This document shows positions 56,301 to 64,000 of a stretch of DNA of 64,000 nucleotides, in pieces. A program made the translations under genes and the position numbers. Source of the stretch: Ciona savignyi (Eukaryota; Chordata; Ascidiacea; Phlebobranchia; Cionidae); contig CH001993.1 in NCBI GenBank assembly GCA_000149265.1, positions 2,068 to 66,067 of the forward strand, written 5' to 3'. Positions within the stretch are counted from its first letter, which is position 1. Every line of letters begins with the position of its first letter. Under the pieces are notes generated by a model. The model ran no database searches and had not been told where the DNA came from. It was given only the letters and a program-made list of their open reading frames with translations.

Positions 56301-57710
56301 CGAAGGTATTCAAAGTTGGACTTATGGTGATGTAGATTCTAAAGTTGAAGAAACTTCCGACTCCGTTGTTTGTCATTTCAACCATCTCACAAACTTCGCT
56401 ACTTTACTGGTTTGAACTTATTTTACTTATTTTCGTCCGACCGGTTTACTCTGTTGTTTTAGTGCAACGCCGTTTAACCAAAGGGTCGCAAGTTAGAAAC
56501 TGGTCGCTCAGTCGGTTGTGTTCTTATGCAAGTCACTTAACGGACATTGCCTGAACCCAGTGGATTATTGGGTTCTACCAAATTAAAGGAACGTGTGAAT
56601 CAATACACAACACACTGCAATAACTCCAGTAACCCGACGATGGGCGCGAGGTGATCTGACGATTACATATGTATTAACGCCCTTGGTTTTCCTATTCAGG
56701 GGGATAAACATAATTATCCTATCCCAACACATAGTAGCTGCTAATGAGAATCTAACCCAGTATCTCCGTTTCGGGTTTACAACATGAGTTGGTTTAATTT
56801 TGTTATGGTTAAGGAAAATTAAAGTCAAACCAGTTTATGTGTTCGAGTCCAATTCCACTTAGGCTCAATGGAGATAACATACAATTCCTGAGACTTTAAC
56901 TGAGAAAATCAACATCACACAATATTTTCAGGCTCAAGATGATACTGGAGTAGTAAACACCAAGGCGTTGGACATCGTATCAATTGTTGGAAGTTCAATT
57001 TCGAGTTTTTGTCTCCTTCTCACAATACTAAGCTTTGTATGCGTACCGTGAGTTAATAGACGCTTAACCACATTTGATTACGTTTGGAAGTGTTTAGATT
57101 GGATACTACTGTTTAGCCAAATGAGGATAGGAGAGGATAGCATATTCATGTTTTCTCATAAATGGGAAAACAAAGGGGTTAACACACGGGTAATCATCAG
57201 ATAACATCGCGCCCACCGTCAGGTTACCGGAGCTATTGCAGCGTGTTGTGTATGATTGATTAGTTCGTTCTGTTTAGTATAACCCAATAATCCGCTGGGT
57301 TCATGCAATGTCCACAATGTATCTTGCTCATTATTACAACCGACTAGCTAGTGATCAGTTTTGATCCTAGAACCATTTGGTGAAAAGGCGACACACTAAC
57401 CCATCATGCTATTTTGCCGAACAAATAATAAAACACTGGAATTAATAGGCTTACATTGAAGCCCACTGTCAAGTCTATTCTTTGCAGCAAACTCCGGATT
57501 GGTGGAAAAATGAGGGGAGCCGTCCTCCTTGTAAACCTCTCGATGGCGCTATTGCTGCTTAATCTGCTCCTGGTATTCAGCGAGCAAAGTTTTGTTTATT
57601 CATCACCGGATTCATGTTTGGCTGTCGGTGTTTTACTTCATTTCTCTCTTCTGGCATCGTTTGCTTGGACGACTGTGGAAGCGGTTAACATGTGTCTCGT
57701 CTTCATAACG
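38356..57710 (+). CDS. adhesion GPCR with five fibronectin III domains, 3' partial
   Basis: Exons: 38356-38412 (signal peptide, MVRNIQIVVLFISLICPFC), 38810-38968 and 39200-39332 (FN3-1), 39833-40104 (FN3-2, frame disturbed), 42401-42691 (FN3-3), 42750-43061 (FN3-4), 48581-48868 (FN3-5), 49425-49541 (Cys-rich EGF-like, eight Cys), 49893-50013, about 50465-50553 (Cys region, hormone-receptor-like), 50975-51136, 51839-51921, 52157-52269, 55146-55286, 55709-55890 (GAIN domain), 56251-56409 (GPS: CVFWDEG ... HLTNFATLL), 56932-57047 (TM1) and 57488-57710 (TM2-TM3). Most phases agree; the junction 50013/50465 does not. Adhesion GPCRs self-cleave at the HL|T of the GPS and signal through a tethered peptide. 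Helices 4-7 are not in the visible exons; the last donor (ACG|GTATCG) leads into a minisatellite. Ligand and exact subfamily are unknown. Confidence 0.87.
38513..38606 (+). mobile_element. SINE 3' fragment in receptor intron 1
   Basis: Only the tail half (gaggtgatctgacgattgcc onward). Confidence 0.7.
39350..39592 (-). mobile_element. SINE in receptor intron 3
   Basis: Minus-strand copy from tail (ggataggtttatccccgtg) to head, with an internal deletion in the body. Confidence 0.8.
40226..40487 (+). mobile_element. SINE in receptor intron 4, head truncated
   Basis: Starts at the B-box (gttgcaggtgcgaaactgg) and runs to the tail; the A-box is missing. Confidence 0.8.
40582..40727. other. assembly gap (146 N)
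   Basis: Run of N in the intron between FN3-2 and FN3-3. Missing exons here cannot be excluded. Confidence 1.
40955..41917. mobile_element. DNA transposon, about 960 bp, TA-flanked, non-autonomous
   Basis: Ends GGGGAAAAAGTGGGTAAAAT and, read inward from the right, GGGGAAGAGTGGGTAAAATG, each continuing into GGGCC; about 25 bp of inverted repeat with one mismatch. TA lies outside both ends. Further gggccc blocks recur inside. No transposase frame is visible. Superfamily undecided (Tc1/mariner-like by TA target). Confidence 0.75.
42094..42336 (+). mobile_element. SINE in receptor intron 4, internally deleted
   Basis: Head and B-box (ggttcgaaactagttgctag) good; part of the 3' body is missing. 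It ends about 65 bp before exon FN3-3. Confidence 0.8.
43115..43330 (+). mobile_element. SINE running into a minisatellite, receptor intron 6
   Basis: Starts about 50 bp after exon FN3-4. Head, B-box and body are readable; its 3' part passes directly into the 49-bp tandem array. Confidence 0.78.
43310..43917 (+). repeat. 49-bp minisatellite derived from the SINE 3' region
   Basis: About 12 units. Each contains ggtaatctgacgattgcc and tgtgtggtaacgctccctta, then cgtattcgcga. The first half is the conserved 3' block of the SINE (gaggtgatctgacgattgcc). Confidence 0.85.
44418..44845 (-). repeat. BEL/Pao 3' LTR
   Basis: 428 bp; pairs with 47980-48406. Confidence 0.85.
45024..47942 (-). CDS. BEL/Pao gag and protease polyprotein, truncated (972 residues)
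   Basis: An open frame starting 37 bp inside the 5' LTR. The N-terminal 250 residues are charged coiled coil. Residues about 310-500 form the Pao-type gag domain (DUF1759 type: VDVFDGTAIKFPSWETAF, LRGEPKEVVDG, LKKRYG). Two zinc knuckles follow (CFYCGERHHIDEC and CFSCGSSQNHIARQC). After that comes a retropepsin-like region (DUF1758 type: YCILDPQSNSSFISEEL, with Asp-Pro-Gln in place of the common Asp-Thr/Ser-Gly, so activity is doubtful). The frame ends shortly after the linker to reverse transcriptase, where similarity shifts frame and then breaks off. RT, RNase H and integrase are missing. Confidence 0.85.
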   Translation of the reverse strand: MMEKKLPKETSTSFKIETNEQTRDSQASARSDQTDVAMQNLAGEENVTTRKHRHRDNELNNGDNYESWNHMEGELHDKLDILDTAIIANDLVGVQNASYNLSGIKSNMETIIKKFESTEREGLFSSITKCRELLAKAKEEAKVTVIQLRQERMSSSNSYKSSTSKRSSRKGESVEEMIKKERYRQNIAAAGLKAKLAFTTKQNELELAKTQADKDLSLNRISCEIAENDVRASACLEAERIENPFGIRPEDILELPPVKKCTSFRGKINNAEQISISQAAESDLTTTTARHKRIAPKSTFNYNTPLPITTLPSVSYRLPDIKVDVFDGTAIKFPSWETAFDALIEARSSCVAQKLNLLQQHLRGEPKEVVDGFFLLQSKEAYEAARSTLKKRYGNECVISKAFTDKLYSWPQIHHSDSLGLRRFSDFLIQVLTAKNKIASLNILDYPTESTKIISRLPLFIASRWKDAVIDWKERNPGSYPQFKQLVKFIERQSEKENIPEIQKTIASDNRRIASYVTRSNDSQDGRRKIDGKCFYCGERHHIDECKLFLKIPRRQRKDFLRIKRLCFSCGSSQNHIARQCRQREKCQICEKTHLTCLHMEWKIEKTECKCTTLCGNAFQGDDSSMILPVWVRSTKAPSTEVLTYCILDPQSNSSFISEELKECMGVAGTDTKINLCTMMGRNNVSATIRIRNLEISSFDRSVRIPLPAINTRPEIPAARSQIPRPEYALRFKHSAKIAQQISPYKPHVPVGMLIGTNVPSVTRPRDIVCGKENEPYAQKSILGWGIVGIVCKNHPGVLDLTTHCCIASEECANGTMIIKGCKEIISPQQVRKGMELDFHEKEGTDGSESKLSLQDQKFENIVGENIAQLLDGGYQRPLRIKHNNMRPPQNRPIAKWKLGHLKRRLQRNGQYRSDYKKFMHNVIKLLINPWTSPQCMKIRTGQTTYHTPGNIIPRSQKIHGVCLITQRNTLV
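47980..48406 (-). repeat. BEL/Pao 5' LTR
   Basis: 427 bp. A candidate primer-binding site (TGGGATTGG on the minus strand) lies just inside. Confidence 0.85.
48992..49226 (-). mobile_element. SINE in the intron after FN3-5
   Basis: Minus-strand tail (ggatagttatccctgag) through body; the head is shortened. Confidence 0.82.
49592..49868 (-). mobile_element. SINE just upstream of the exon at 49893
   Basis: Tail tgataggataggatagg at the left; the head side ends 25 bp before the exon, so the SINE borders or supplies part of the 3' splice region. Confidence 0.8.
50129..50347 (-). mobile_element. SINE, degenerate, between receptor exons
   Basis: Block gatcacctcgcgcccacc at left, B-box gtttcgaatcagcaacc near the right, part of the body replaced. 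Confidence 0.75.
50554..50936. repeat. 28-bp minisatellite in a receptor intron
   Basis: Unit gttatctggttcattatttg followed by tccgactt, about 13 imperfect units directly after the donor at 50553. All forward frames are open through it, which produces spurious long ORFs. Confidence 0.88.
51140..51690. repeat. 20-bp minisatellite in a receptor intron
   Basis: Unit gaccttgtatatgtcatatg, about 27 units, beginning right after the donor at 51136. Confidence 0.9.
51718..51801 (-). mobile_element. SINE head fragment before the exon at 51839
   Basis: Head and B-box region only (ggacacaaccgactagctac to cccaccaagc on the plus strand). Confidence 0.72.
51960..52140 (+). mobile_element. SINE 3' two-thirds in a receptor intron
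   Basis: Starts in the body (tgtccttgggcaaggcactt) and runs to the tail, ending 17 bp before the exon at 52157. Confidence 0.8.
52638..53297 (-). repeat. LTR (3' LTR in minus orientation)
   Basis: TG...CA-bounded (tgcaacg to gccgca), 660 bp. Confidence 0.8.
53906..54259 (-). CDS. unrecognised 117-residue ORF of the short LTR element
   Basis: Begins about 57 bp inside the presumed 5' LTR, as a gag frame would. Charged and probably helical (MDTKISTEQTLLFTRKQK; later LEEFLLNEAHRLCLF). No zinc knuckle, protease or RT motif. It may be a gag relic or an unrelated captured frame; not recognised. Confidence 0.4.
   Translation of the reverse strand: MDTKISTEQTLLFTRKQKSDQSRSLFNFLQYSSELEEFLLNEAHRLCLFNISFEHDEGKFSDDIKQAKSRKSSFSHVVLTSWSLDTKLESSACRIEASKCSSYKDFESAMLSVFQKL
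54317..54995 (-). repeat. LTR (5' LTR in minus orientation)
   Basis: 679 bp; end followed by the TGTCA duplication. Confidence 0.8.
55330..55655 (+). mobile_element. SINE in a receptor intron, with an internal insertion
   Basis: Head, B-box and tail readable; the body has about 25 extra bases (aactggtcaataaccggtg). Confidence 0.75.
56436..56727 (+). mobile_element. SINE between the GPS exon and the TM1 exon
   Basis: Near full length (ccagtaacccgacgatgggc, tail ggggataaacataattatcc). Confidence 0.83.
57123..57422 (-). mobile_element. SINE between TM1 and TM2-3 exons
   Basis: Near full length on the minus strand, starting with the tail ggataggagaggatagc. Confidence 0.83.
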
Positions 57711-57723
57711 GTATCGACGTTAT

Positions 57724-59803
57724 AACTTCTAAATACTTTGTTGAAATACTTATATTGAAAAATACTTCGTATACTTTAAATAAACACTTAAATACTTTGC
57801 ATAAACACTTTAAATACTTTGTATAAACACTTCAATACTTTGTATAAACACTCAAATACTTTGTATAAACACTCAAATATTTGTATAAACACTTAAATAC
57901 TTTGTATAAAAACATAAATACTTTGTATAAAAACATAAATATTTTGTATAATAATTTAATACTTTGCAAAAACACTTAAATACTTTGTATAAAAACCTTA
58001 ATACTTTGTATAAACACTCAAATATTTTGTATAAACACTTAAGTACTTTGTATAAACACTCAAATACTTTCTATACGCACTTAAATACTTTGTATAAACA
58101 CTCAAATATTTTGCATAAACACTTAAATACTTTGCATAAACATTTAAGTACTTTGTATGAACACCTAAATACTTTGTATAAACACCTAAATACTTTGTAT
58201 AAACACTCAAATACTTTGTATAAACACTTAAATACTTTGGATAAACACTTAATGTTTGTATAAACACTTAAATACTTTGTATAAACACTCCAATATTTTG
58301 TATAAACACTTAAGTACTTTGTATGAAAACCTAAATACTTTGTATAAACACTCAAATACTTACCTTGTATAAACACTTTGTATAAACATTTAAATACTTT
58401 GCATAAACACTTAAATACTTTGTATGAACACCTAAATACTTTGTATAAACACCTAAATACTTTGTATAAACACCTAAATACTTTGTATAAACACTCAAAT
58501 ACTTTGTATAAACACTCAAATACTTTGTATAAACACTCAAATACTTTGTATAAACACTCAAATACTTTGTATAAACACTCAAATACTTTGTACAAACACT
58601 CAAATATTTTGCATAAACACTTAAGTGCTTTGTATAAACACTTTAATACTTTGTATAAACACTCAAATACTTTGTATGAAAACCTAAATACTTTGTATAA
58701 ACACTCAAATACTTACCTTGTATAAACACTTAAATACTTTGTATAAACACTTAAATACTTTGTATAAACATTTAAATACTTTGCATAAACACTTAAGTGC
58801 TTTGTATAAACACTTTAATACTTTGTATAAACACTCAAATACTTTGTATAAACACTCAAATACTTTGTATGAAAACCTAAATACTTTGTATAAACACTCA
58901 AATACTTTGTATAAACACTCAAATACTTTGTATAAACACTCAAATACTTTGTATAAACACTCAAATACTTTGTATAAACACTCAAATACTTTGTATAAAC
59001 ACTCAAATACTTTGTATAAACACTCAAATACTTTGTATAAACACTCAAATACTTTGTATAAACACTTATATACCTTGTATAAACACTTAAATACCTTGTA
59101 TAAACACTTAAGTACCTTGTATAACCACCTAAATACTTTGTATAAATACCTAAATACTTTGTATAAACACTGAAGTACTTTGTATAAATACTTAAATAAT
59201 TTGTATAAACACTGAAATACTTTGTATAAATACTTAAATAATTTGTATAAACATTCAAATACTTTGTACAAACACTTAAGTACTTTGTATAAACACTTAA
59301 ATACTTTGTATAAACACTCAAATACTTTGTATAAACACTTAAATACTTTGTGTAAACACTCAAATACTTTGTATAAACACTCAAATACTTTGCATAAACA
59401 CTTAAGTACCTCGTATGAACACCTAAATACTTTGTATAAACACCTAAATACTTTGTATAAATACTTAAATACTTTGCATAAACACTTAAATACTTTGTAT
59501 AAACATCCAAATACTTTGTATAAACACTTAAATACTAAATACTTTGCATAAACATTTAAATACTCTGCATTAACACTTAAATACTTTGCATAAACACTTT
59601 AATACTTTGTATAAACATTTAAATATTTTGCATAAACACTTTAATACTTTGTATAAACATTTAAATATTTTGCATAAACAATTAAATACTTTGTATAAAC
59701 ACTCAAATATTTTGCATAAACACTTAAATACTTTGTATAAACCTCAAATACTTTGTATAAACATTTAAATATTTTCCATAAACACTTAAATACTTTGCAT
59801 AAA
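57724..59803. repeat. 21-bp minisatellite, about 2.1 kb
   Basis: Unit aaatactttgtataaacactc with small variants, close to 100 copies, starting 13 bp after the last visible receptor donor. Because 21 is a multiple of three, several frames on both strands stay open; these are not genes. Confidence 0.92.
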
Positions 59804-60286
59804 TGTTACAGAATTCCTATGGTTTCGCAGGACGCTGTCTTAACGGCCTACCGTGAGACCAATTACAAGGGCTTGCAACGTTTTTGCTTTATAAAAATAC
59901 TCATAGTTACGAAACAAATATAAAACTAATAAAAACGATCAGCTATTAAAAACTAGTCCGTACAGTTTGAAAGCCAAGAGAGAACTGATTTTTAGAAATA
60001 TAAATTTGAAGACATCACGTAAATTACAACAGCACCGAACGTTGATTACTTGAATACCCCGAGAGATAAAAACGTGCGTGTAAAAATAGGCAGGCAAGAT
60101 AAAATGATTAAAAGGTGCAAAGGGTGTGAATTACGTGTAAAACAAAAGGAAACAAACAAAAGGCGTAAAACAGTGAATTAAAATTGTATAACCAATGTGA
60201 TATTTAAAGTGTATAAAAGGTGAATAAAATATATATAAAAACGTGTCAAAACATAACAAAATAAACGAGCCCCCGTGCGCGTTACA
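59804..60286 (-). repeat. gypsy 3' LTR
   Basis: TG...CA-bounded (tgttacagaattcc to gcgttaca), inserted at the end of the 21-bp array. Confidence 0.88.
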
Positions 60287-60336
60287 CTCCCCCGACCAAA
60301 TTCTGACCCACTCCTGTAGGTGTTTCGCGTCTCTTG

Positions 60337-60741
60337 TTAGTTTTGAGTGTTCTCGAGGGGGGTAACGGGGCCCAGTGCTCTCTCTTTATCGGGGTAATAA
60401 GTTGGGCGTCTCGTCGTGCTTCTGAGACGTCCTCGGTAAGTATTTCCGACTGCCACATCGGGGTTTAGCTCGTTCGTCCCTTCTATTTCGATTGGGTCTG
60501 CTCGTGGCGATTCCTCCGTCGGTATCATCGGTGCTGTGGTCGTTGGTACTATCCGTACTGGTGAATATCTTTGTGTAACCACAGGTGTAGCTTGGTCGTT
60601 CTCTGGTGGGGTGTTGATCTGTTCCTCGTTTTGATCAGAATTAATTTCTCTGCAAAGTTTCAGTCGATTATAATGGACCAGTTGTGTGTTACCGAATTTG
60701 TCGCGTATAAAATAATTTAATTTTCCCTGTTTTCCCTCCAC
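60337..60741 (-). pseudogene. gypsy integrase C-terminal tail
   Basis: Contains the end typical of gypsy pol: a short beta-rich piece (FIRDKFGNTQLVHYNRLKL), then a low-complexity Pro/Thr/Arg tail. The catalytic core and zinc-binding HHCC region that should precede it are absent. Confidence 0.65.
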
Positions 60742-60852
60742 GGTGTAGGGGCCCTTGTATGGCAGGTTAAATTTTCTACATTTTCCTTCTTTAATTACGG
60801 GATTTGTTGAAATCTGGATATTGCAAAACTGGTGATGTGGTCAGTCGTCTTT

Positions 60853-61089
60853 TCAGTGTTGTGAATGATGCCTGGCATTCGTCGTTCCATGTGAACCGTT
60901 TGTTTTCTCGGTTAACTTATGAAGTGGCGCAGCTACAGCAGCATAATCTTTAACGAATTTTCGGTAGTAAGAGGTGAGCCCCACGAATTGCCTCACTTGC
61001 TTCACTGACTGTGGAACGGGCCACTCAGCTACCGATTGAACTTTCTTGGGATCGCATGAGATGCCTTCACTTGACACAATGTGCCCCAA
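60853..61089 (-). pseudogene. gypsy RT thumb / connection fragment
   Basis: Has the conserved LGHIVS-like block (here MGHIVSSEGI) and QFVGLTSYYRKFV, the motif just before RNase H. It overlaps the RT frame by 23 nt in a different frame, so one indel separates them. The sequence after it is deleted. Confidence 0.75.
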
Positions 61090-61798
61090 AAAGTTGACTT
61101 GTTGTTGAAAACAGCGAACACTTTGTTGGCTTTAGTGTGAGTCCTGCGTCGACAATCCGTGAAAGTACGTCTCCAAGTCTATCTAGGTGTTCTTCGAAGG
61201 TTCGAGCATAGACGATTATGTCGTCAAGGTACGCCAAAACACCTCTCCATTCCACTCCGTTTAGGACGGTTCGCATCAATCTTTGGAAACTTCCTGCTGC
61301 ATTGCACAGCCCCATAGGCATTACGTTAAACTCAAATAGCCCCATGTGACTAGCGAAAGCAGATTTTTCGCGAGACTCCGGTGACATCGGTATTTGCCAA
61401 TACCCAGATTTTAAATCTAACGTTGAAAAGTAGGCGGAACCAGTCATCTCGTCCAAGCTTTCGTCAATCCTGGGGATTGGATAACTATCTCTTTTAGTGA
61501 CCTCGTTTACCTGGCGATAATCGACACAGAACCGAGTCTCACCGGATTTCTTTTTAACGAGGACGATTGAACTTGACCATGGCGACGTCGAGGGTCGGAT
61601 GAGCTTCTGATCCAGCATTTCTTGGACGATATCCTCGACCTTCTTCTTTGCGTGGTGACCCATCCGCCTAGGTGCTTGTCGTACAGGCTTTACATTTCCT
61701 GTATCGATGTGGTGTTCAACTATGTCCGTGCGACCGAGGTCATATCTGCTGGTGGAGAAGGCAGCTGAATAATGTTTAATAATTGACAATGCGCGCAT
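61067..61798 (-). pseudogene. gypsy reverse transcriptase domain, frame-interrupted
   Basis: Contains the RT palm motifs in order: LVKKKSGETRFCVDYRQVN, FSTLDLKSGYWQI, MPMGLCNAAGSFQRLM and the catalytic YLDDIIVYA. The core of RT is intact, but an in-frame stop precedes it and a frame change follows it, so no full pol can be made. Confidence 0.9.
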
Positions 61799-61801
61799 TT
61801 T

Positions 61802-62416
61802 CTATGCGCGCATTTTCTGTTCGTGGGTTAATGCGGAGCTGATATTAATACCATCGGTAATGGCTTGCCAGTGTTCGTCCGTGTCTCTCCGGTAATTTAC
61901 TTCCTTGCTTTGCACGGATAAAATTTCCTTCGATGAGGTCACGTCGGCGTACCGCTTGCAGCATGTGCATTTATCTACGGTTTTTGAGTTACCAAGTAGG
62001 ACACATGTTTCGGGAATGTTGCATTCTGCATTTCCTTGTACCGATACAGGAGTCAAGGACGCAATGCGCACGCCACTGCACAACTGAATAGCCTCATCGG
62101 AAAGGTTTGCTATTCTTACCTTAACACGATTACCCTCACAATTGGTGATGCAGTTCGCAGTCAGTAAACCGTACTTTTCTGTGAAACCTTCTAGCCGTTC
62201 TATAAACACCGTCATATCAGGAACAGACTCGTTGTGATATTCGTGCCAGATTTTCCCAGTCACACATACCTCCATGTTTGCTGGAACATTGTAGTCGTTA
62301 ATCAAAGAGACCTCGGTTCTTCGGGGTACGAATTGCTTTGACAACATTTCTACACGAGAGTCTCCGATGGCCAACATGTTTGAACTAAAACATATTTTGC
62401 ATTTGTGTTTTTGCAA
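61802..62416 (-). pseudogene. gypsy protease-to-RT linker region
   Basis: Same frame as the RT ORF, and separated from it only by a stop created by a 15-bp tandem duplication (atgcgcgcattttct twice near 61790-61820). A Cys-rich patch (CTCCKRYADV) is present. No catalytic motif is recognised. Confidence 0.6.
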
Positions 62417-62454
62417 AAAGTCGAGGCCTAAAATGAAATCATGAGTTACGTCCT

Positions 62455-62805
62455 CTACGATGTAGACGTTGTAGACACTGATCCTACGGTTATCTTCAAC
62501 TCGGTCGTACCGGTCACATTTAGACGGTTGCCGTTGGCTCCAACCATACGATAACTATCCGGTAGGATGTTAATTTCTCCAGTGCCTTTTATGCATTTGT
62601 CAAAGCAACTCTTTTTTATTAACGTGATATCGGCCCCAGTATCCACCAGTGCACACATTACTGTTTCACCCACCATAATTGTCGCAAATCGACTCGGTTC
62701 GGTTGAAGGTACTCGTCGGCTACTATGTAAGGTTTTAGGCATAGTAATTTTATGCTCCCGTCTATTTAAAATCTTCCTACGAGGAACGGGTGGGATGGTT
62801 ACCAA
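62455..62805 (-). pseudogene. gypsy aspartic protease region
   Basis: Contains the retropepsin signature CALVDTGADITLI and ends shortly after. It overlaps the end of gag by a few bases in another frame, as expected for a frameshift-linked gag-pol. A further frame change follows it. Confidence 0.75.
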
Positions 62806-63605
62806 TCCATAATGTTTGTTCGCCTACATTGGGAACGTATATGGCCAAAGGTGCCGCAGGCGAAACACTTACGATTTCTTCCGCTTGCTCGGAATGGGGG
62901 TCGAACTTCTGGGCGGTTCCGTGTTGACCATTGATGCTGATGAGTATGATTTTCAGATGACCTCTCCTGTCGGACCATCTGTTTCTTCATTTTATCCATT
63001 TCGATAGACATGTTTTCTAATTTGTTCATGATGTTTCTAAGCCGTTCGTCATCACGGTGTGACGCATTTGCCATTTCCACCGGCATTACTTGGTCGGGTG
63101 GGGCTTCTCCTTCTCTGAGTATCACTTCAGAGGCGGCCCAAAACTCTCGCCGGTAATTTATACTCGCGGGTATTGTTCGGGCAAGCTGCCTGTCTTGAAG
63201 GCCATTGACTAATACGAGGTACATTACCTCGTCTTTAGCTTCATTCGGCTCGGGGTACGCCAAATCGCCCATTGATTTCACCGCATATATGAAATCTTTA
63301 GTTCTTTCATCCATACCCTGTCGTCTGGAAAACAGGTTATTGCGGTGTTTTTCTAATTGCACGGTACCGTTTTTGCATTGTCTGGCTCGTTGTAATATGG
63401 TTGATAGCGATAATTCAAAGATAGAATTATCGTTTTGTTGAATCTGCCATTTCAAATCAGCATCTATAGCCGTTAGGAACATGTGACGCCGGACACCTTC
63501 GTTGGCGTTGATGCCATCGCAGTATGAACTAAATATATCGATAAAATCGCCGACATTTTGTCCCGGCGTATAAACAGGCGGTGACATTAAAAAGTTAAAA
63601 GCCAT
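62799..63605 (-). CDS. gypsy gag (268 residues, one zinc knuckle)
   Basis: Opens about 110 bp inside the 5' LTR. Residues 1-180 fit a retrotransposon gag capsid (NVGDFIDIFSSYC, FLTAIDADLKWQI, YLVLVNGLQD); then a coiled-coil stretch and a CCHC knuckle (CFACGTFGHIRSQC). It appears uninterrupted. Confidence 0.85.
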   Translation of the reverse strand: MAFNFLMSPPVYTPGQNVGDFIDIFSSYCDGINANEGVRRHMFLTAIDADLKWQIQQNDNSIFELSLSTILQRARQCKNGTVQLEKHRNNLFSRRQGMDERTKDFIYAVKSMGDLAYPEPNEAKDEVMYLVLVNGLQDRQLARTIPASINYRREFWAASEVILREGEAPPDQVMPVEMANASHRDDERLRNIMNKLENMSIEMDKMKKQMVRQERSSENHTHQHQWSTRNRPEVRPPFRASGRNRKCFACGTFGHIRSQCRRTNIMDW

Positions 63606-63716
63606 TTAAAAACGCTATAAAAACTGACAAACTATATAGAATCGGGGGAGTTCTCTCTCTGCTGCAAGCCCTAGTATAGATGTTGCGGTAACAGGGTCCT
63701 GGCAGGATCGCCAATT

Positions 63717-64000
63717 TGTTACAGAATTCCTATGGTTTCGCAGGACGCTGTCTTAACGGCCTACCGTGAGACCAATTACAAGGGCTTGCAACGTTTTTGC
63801 TTTATAAAAATACTCATAGTTACGAAACAAATATAAAACTAATAAAAACTATCAGCTATTAAAAACAAGTCCGTACAGTTTGAAAGCCAAGAGAGAACTG
63901 ATTTTAAGAAATATAAATTTGAAGACATCACGTAAATTACAACAGCACCGAACGTTGATTACTTGAATACCCCGAGAGATAAAAACGTGCGTGTAAAAAT
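63717..64000 (-). repeat. gypsy 5' LTR, cut by the window edge
   Basis: 284 bp identical or nearly identical to the start of 59804-60286. Confidence 0.88.

Larger units (their letters stand above)
59804..64000 (-). mobile_element. gypsy-type LTR retroelement, degenerate, runs off the right edge
   Basis: LTR 59804-60286 (483 bp) and a second copy from 63717 to the window end. On the minus strand a purine tract GGTCGGGGGAG precedes the 3' LTR, and a primer-binding site TGGCGATCCTGCC lies just inside the 5' LTR. Order gag, protease, reverse transcriptase, integrase tail, as in gypsy. RNase H and the integrase core are deleted, and frames are broken in several places. Confidence 0.9.

Noticed and set aside
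57964..59768. Long open frames on both strands (up to 231 codons, Tyr/Leu/Asn-rich heptads)
   Set aside because: They are translations of the 21-bp minisatellite; the period is a multiple of three and no unit contains a stop. No start context, splice or family signal.

Overview
The window looks like draft nuclear DNA from a tunicate, most likely a Ciona-type ascidian. It is AT-rich, with short-exon genes spaced by small GT-AG introns, many copies of one tRNA-derived SINE, tunicate-style gypsy and BEL/Pao retroelements, and two assembly gaps (18788-18887 and 40582-40727). The species is inferred from gene style and repeats, not proven. All gene models come from reading splice sites and phase by eye.

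Left part (1-17.6 kb), conserved genes with few repeats. A minus-strand gene of at least 18 well-supported exons (534-10889) encodes a coiled-coil protein of the DUF4795 family (C16orf96/QRICH2-like); its 3' end lies off the left edge. It shares a roughly 1 kb divergent promoter interval with an intronless GSTCD-like methyltransferase gene (11924-13822, +). Next comes a six-exon TIGAR-like histidine phosphatase gene (14232-17564, +) that splices into a clean 255-residue frame.

Middle part (17.7-34.2 kb), repeats plus a group of genes for secreted proteins. Several DNA-transposon remnants (pogo-like, hAT-like, nested) precede a tandem duplication of a TATA-promoted secreted lectin gene. Copy A (21849-23000) is intact: signal peptide, H-type-lectin-like domain, C-type-lectin-like domain. 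Copy B (27168-28906) carries a 1-nt insertion and a large intron insertion. Two further copies of the upstream region stand alone. Beyond them are a small secreted Cys-containing protein (30101-30740, +), a 42-codon secreted ORF candidate (33062-33190, +), and a precursor with a very Arg-rich segment followed by an acidic tail (33465-33879, -), which has the layout of an antimicrobial-peptide precursor.

Right part (34.8-64 kb), a long adhesion GPCR gene full of repeats. A coding-poor LTR element (35032-37160) and a LINE remnant precede the receptor gene (38356 to beyond 57710, +). Its exons give a signal peptide, five fibronectin type III domains, a Cys-rich EGF-like exon, a hormone-receptor-like Cys region, a GAIN domain, a GPS motif and transmembrane helices 1-3. 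The remaining helices must lie beyond the window or past the gypsy element. Nearly every intron holds a SINE, and several hold minisatellites (49-, 28-, 20- and 21-bp units). One intron hosts a deleted BEL/Pao element inserted in a SINE, another a short LTR element with a 5-bp target duplication. The window ends inside a degenerate minus-strand gypsy element (59804 to beyond 64000).
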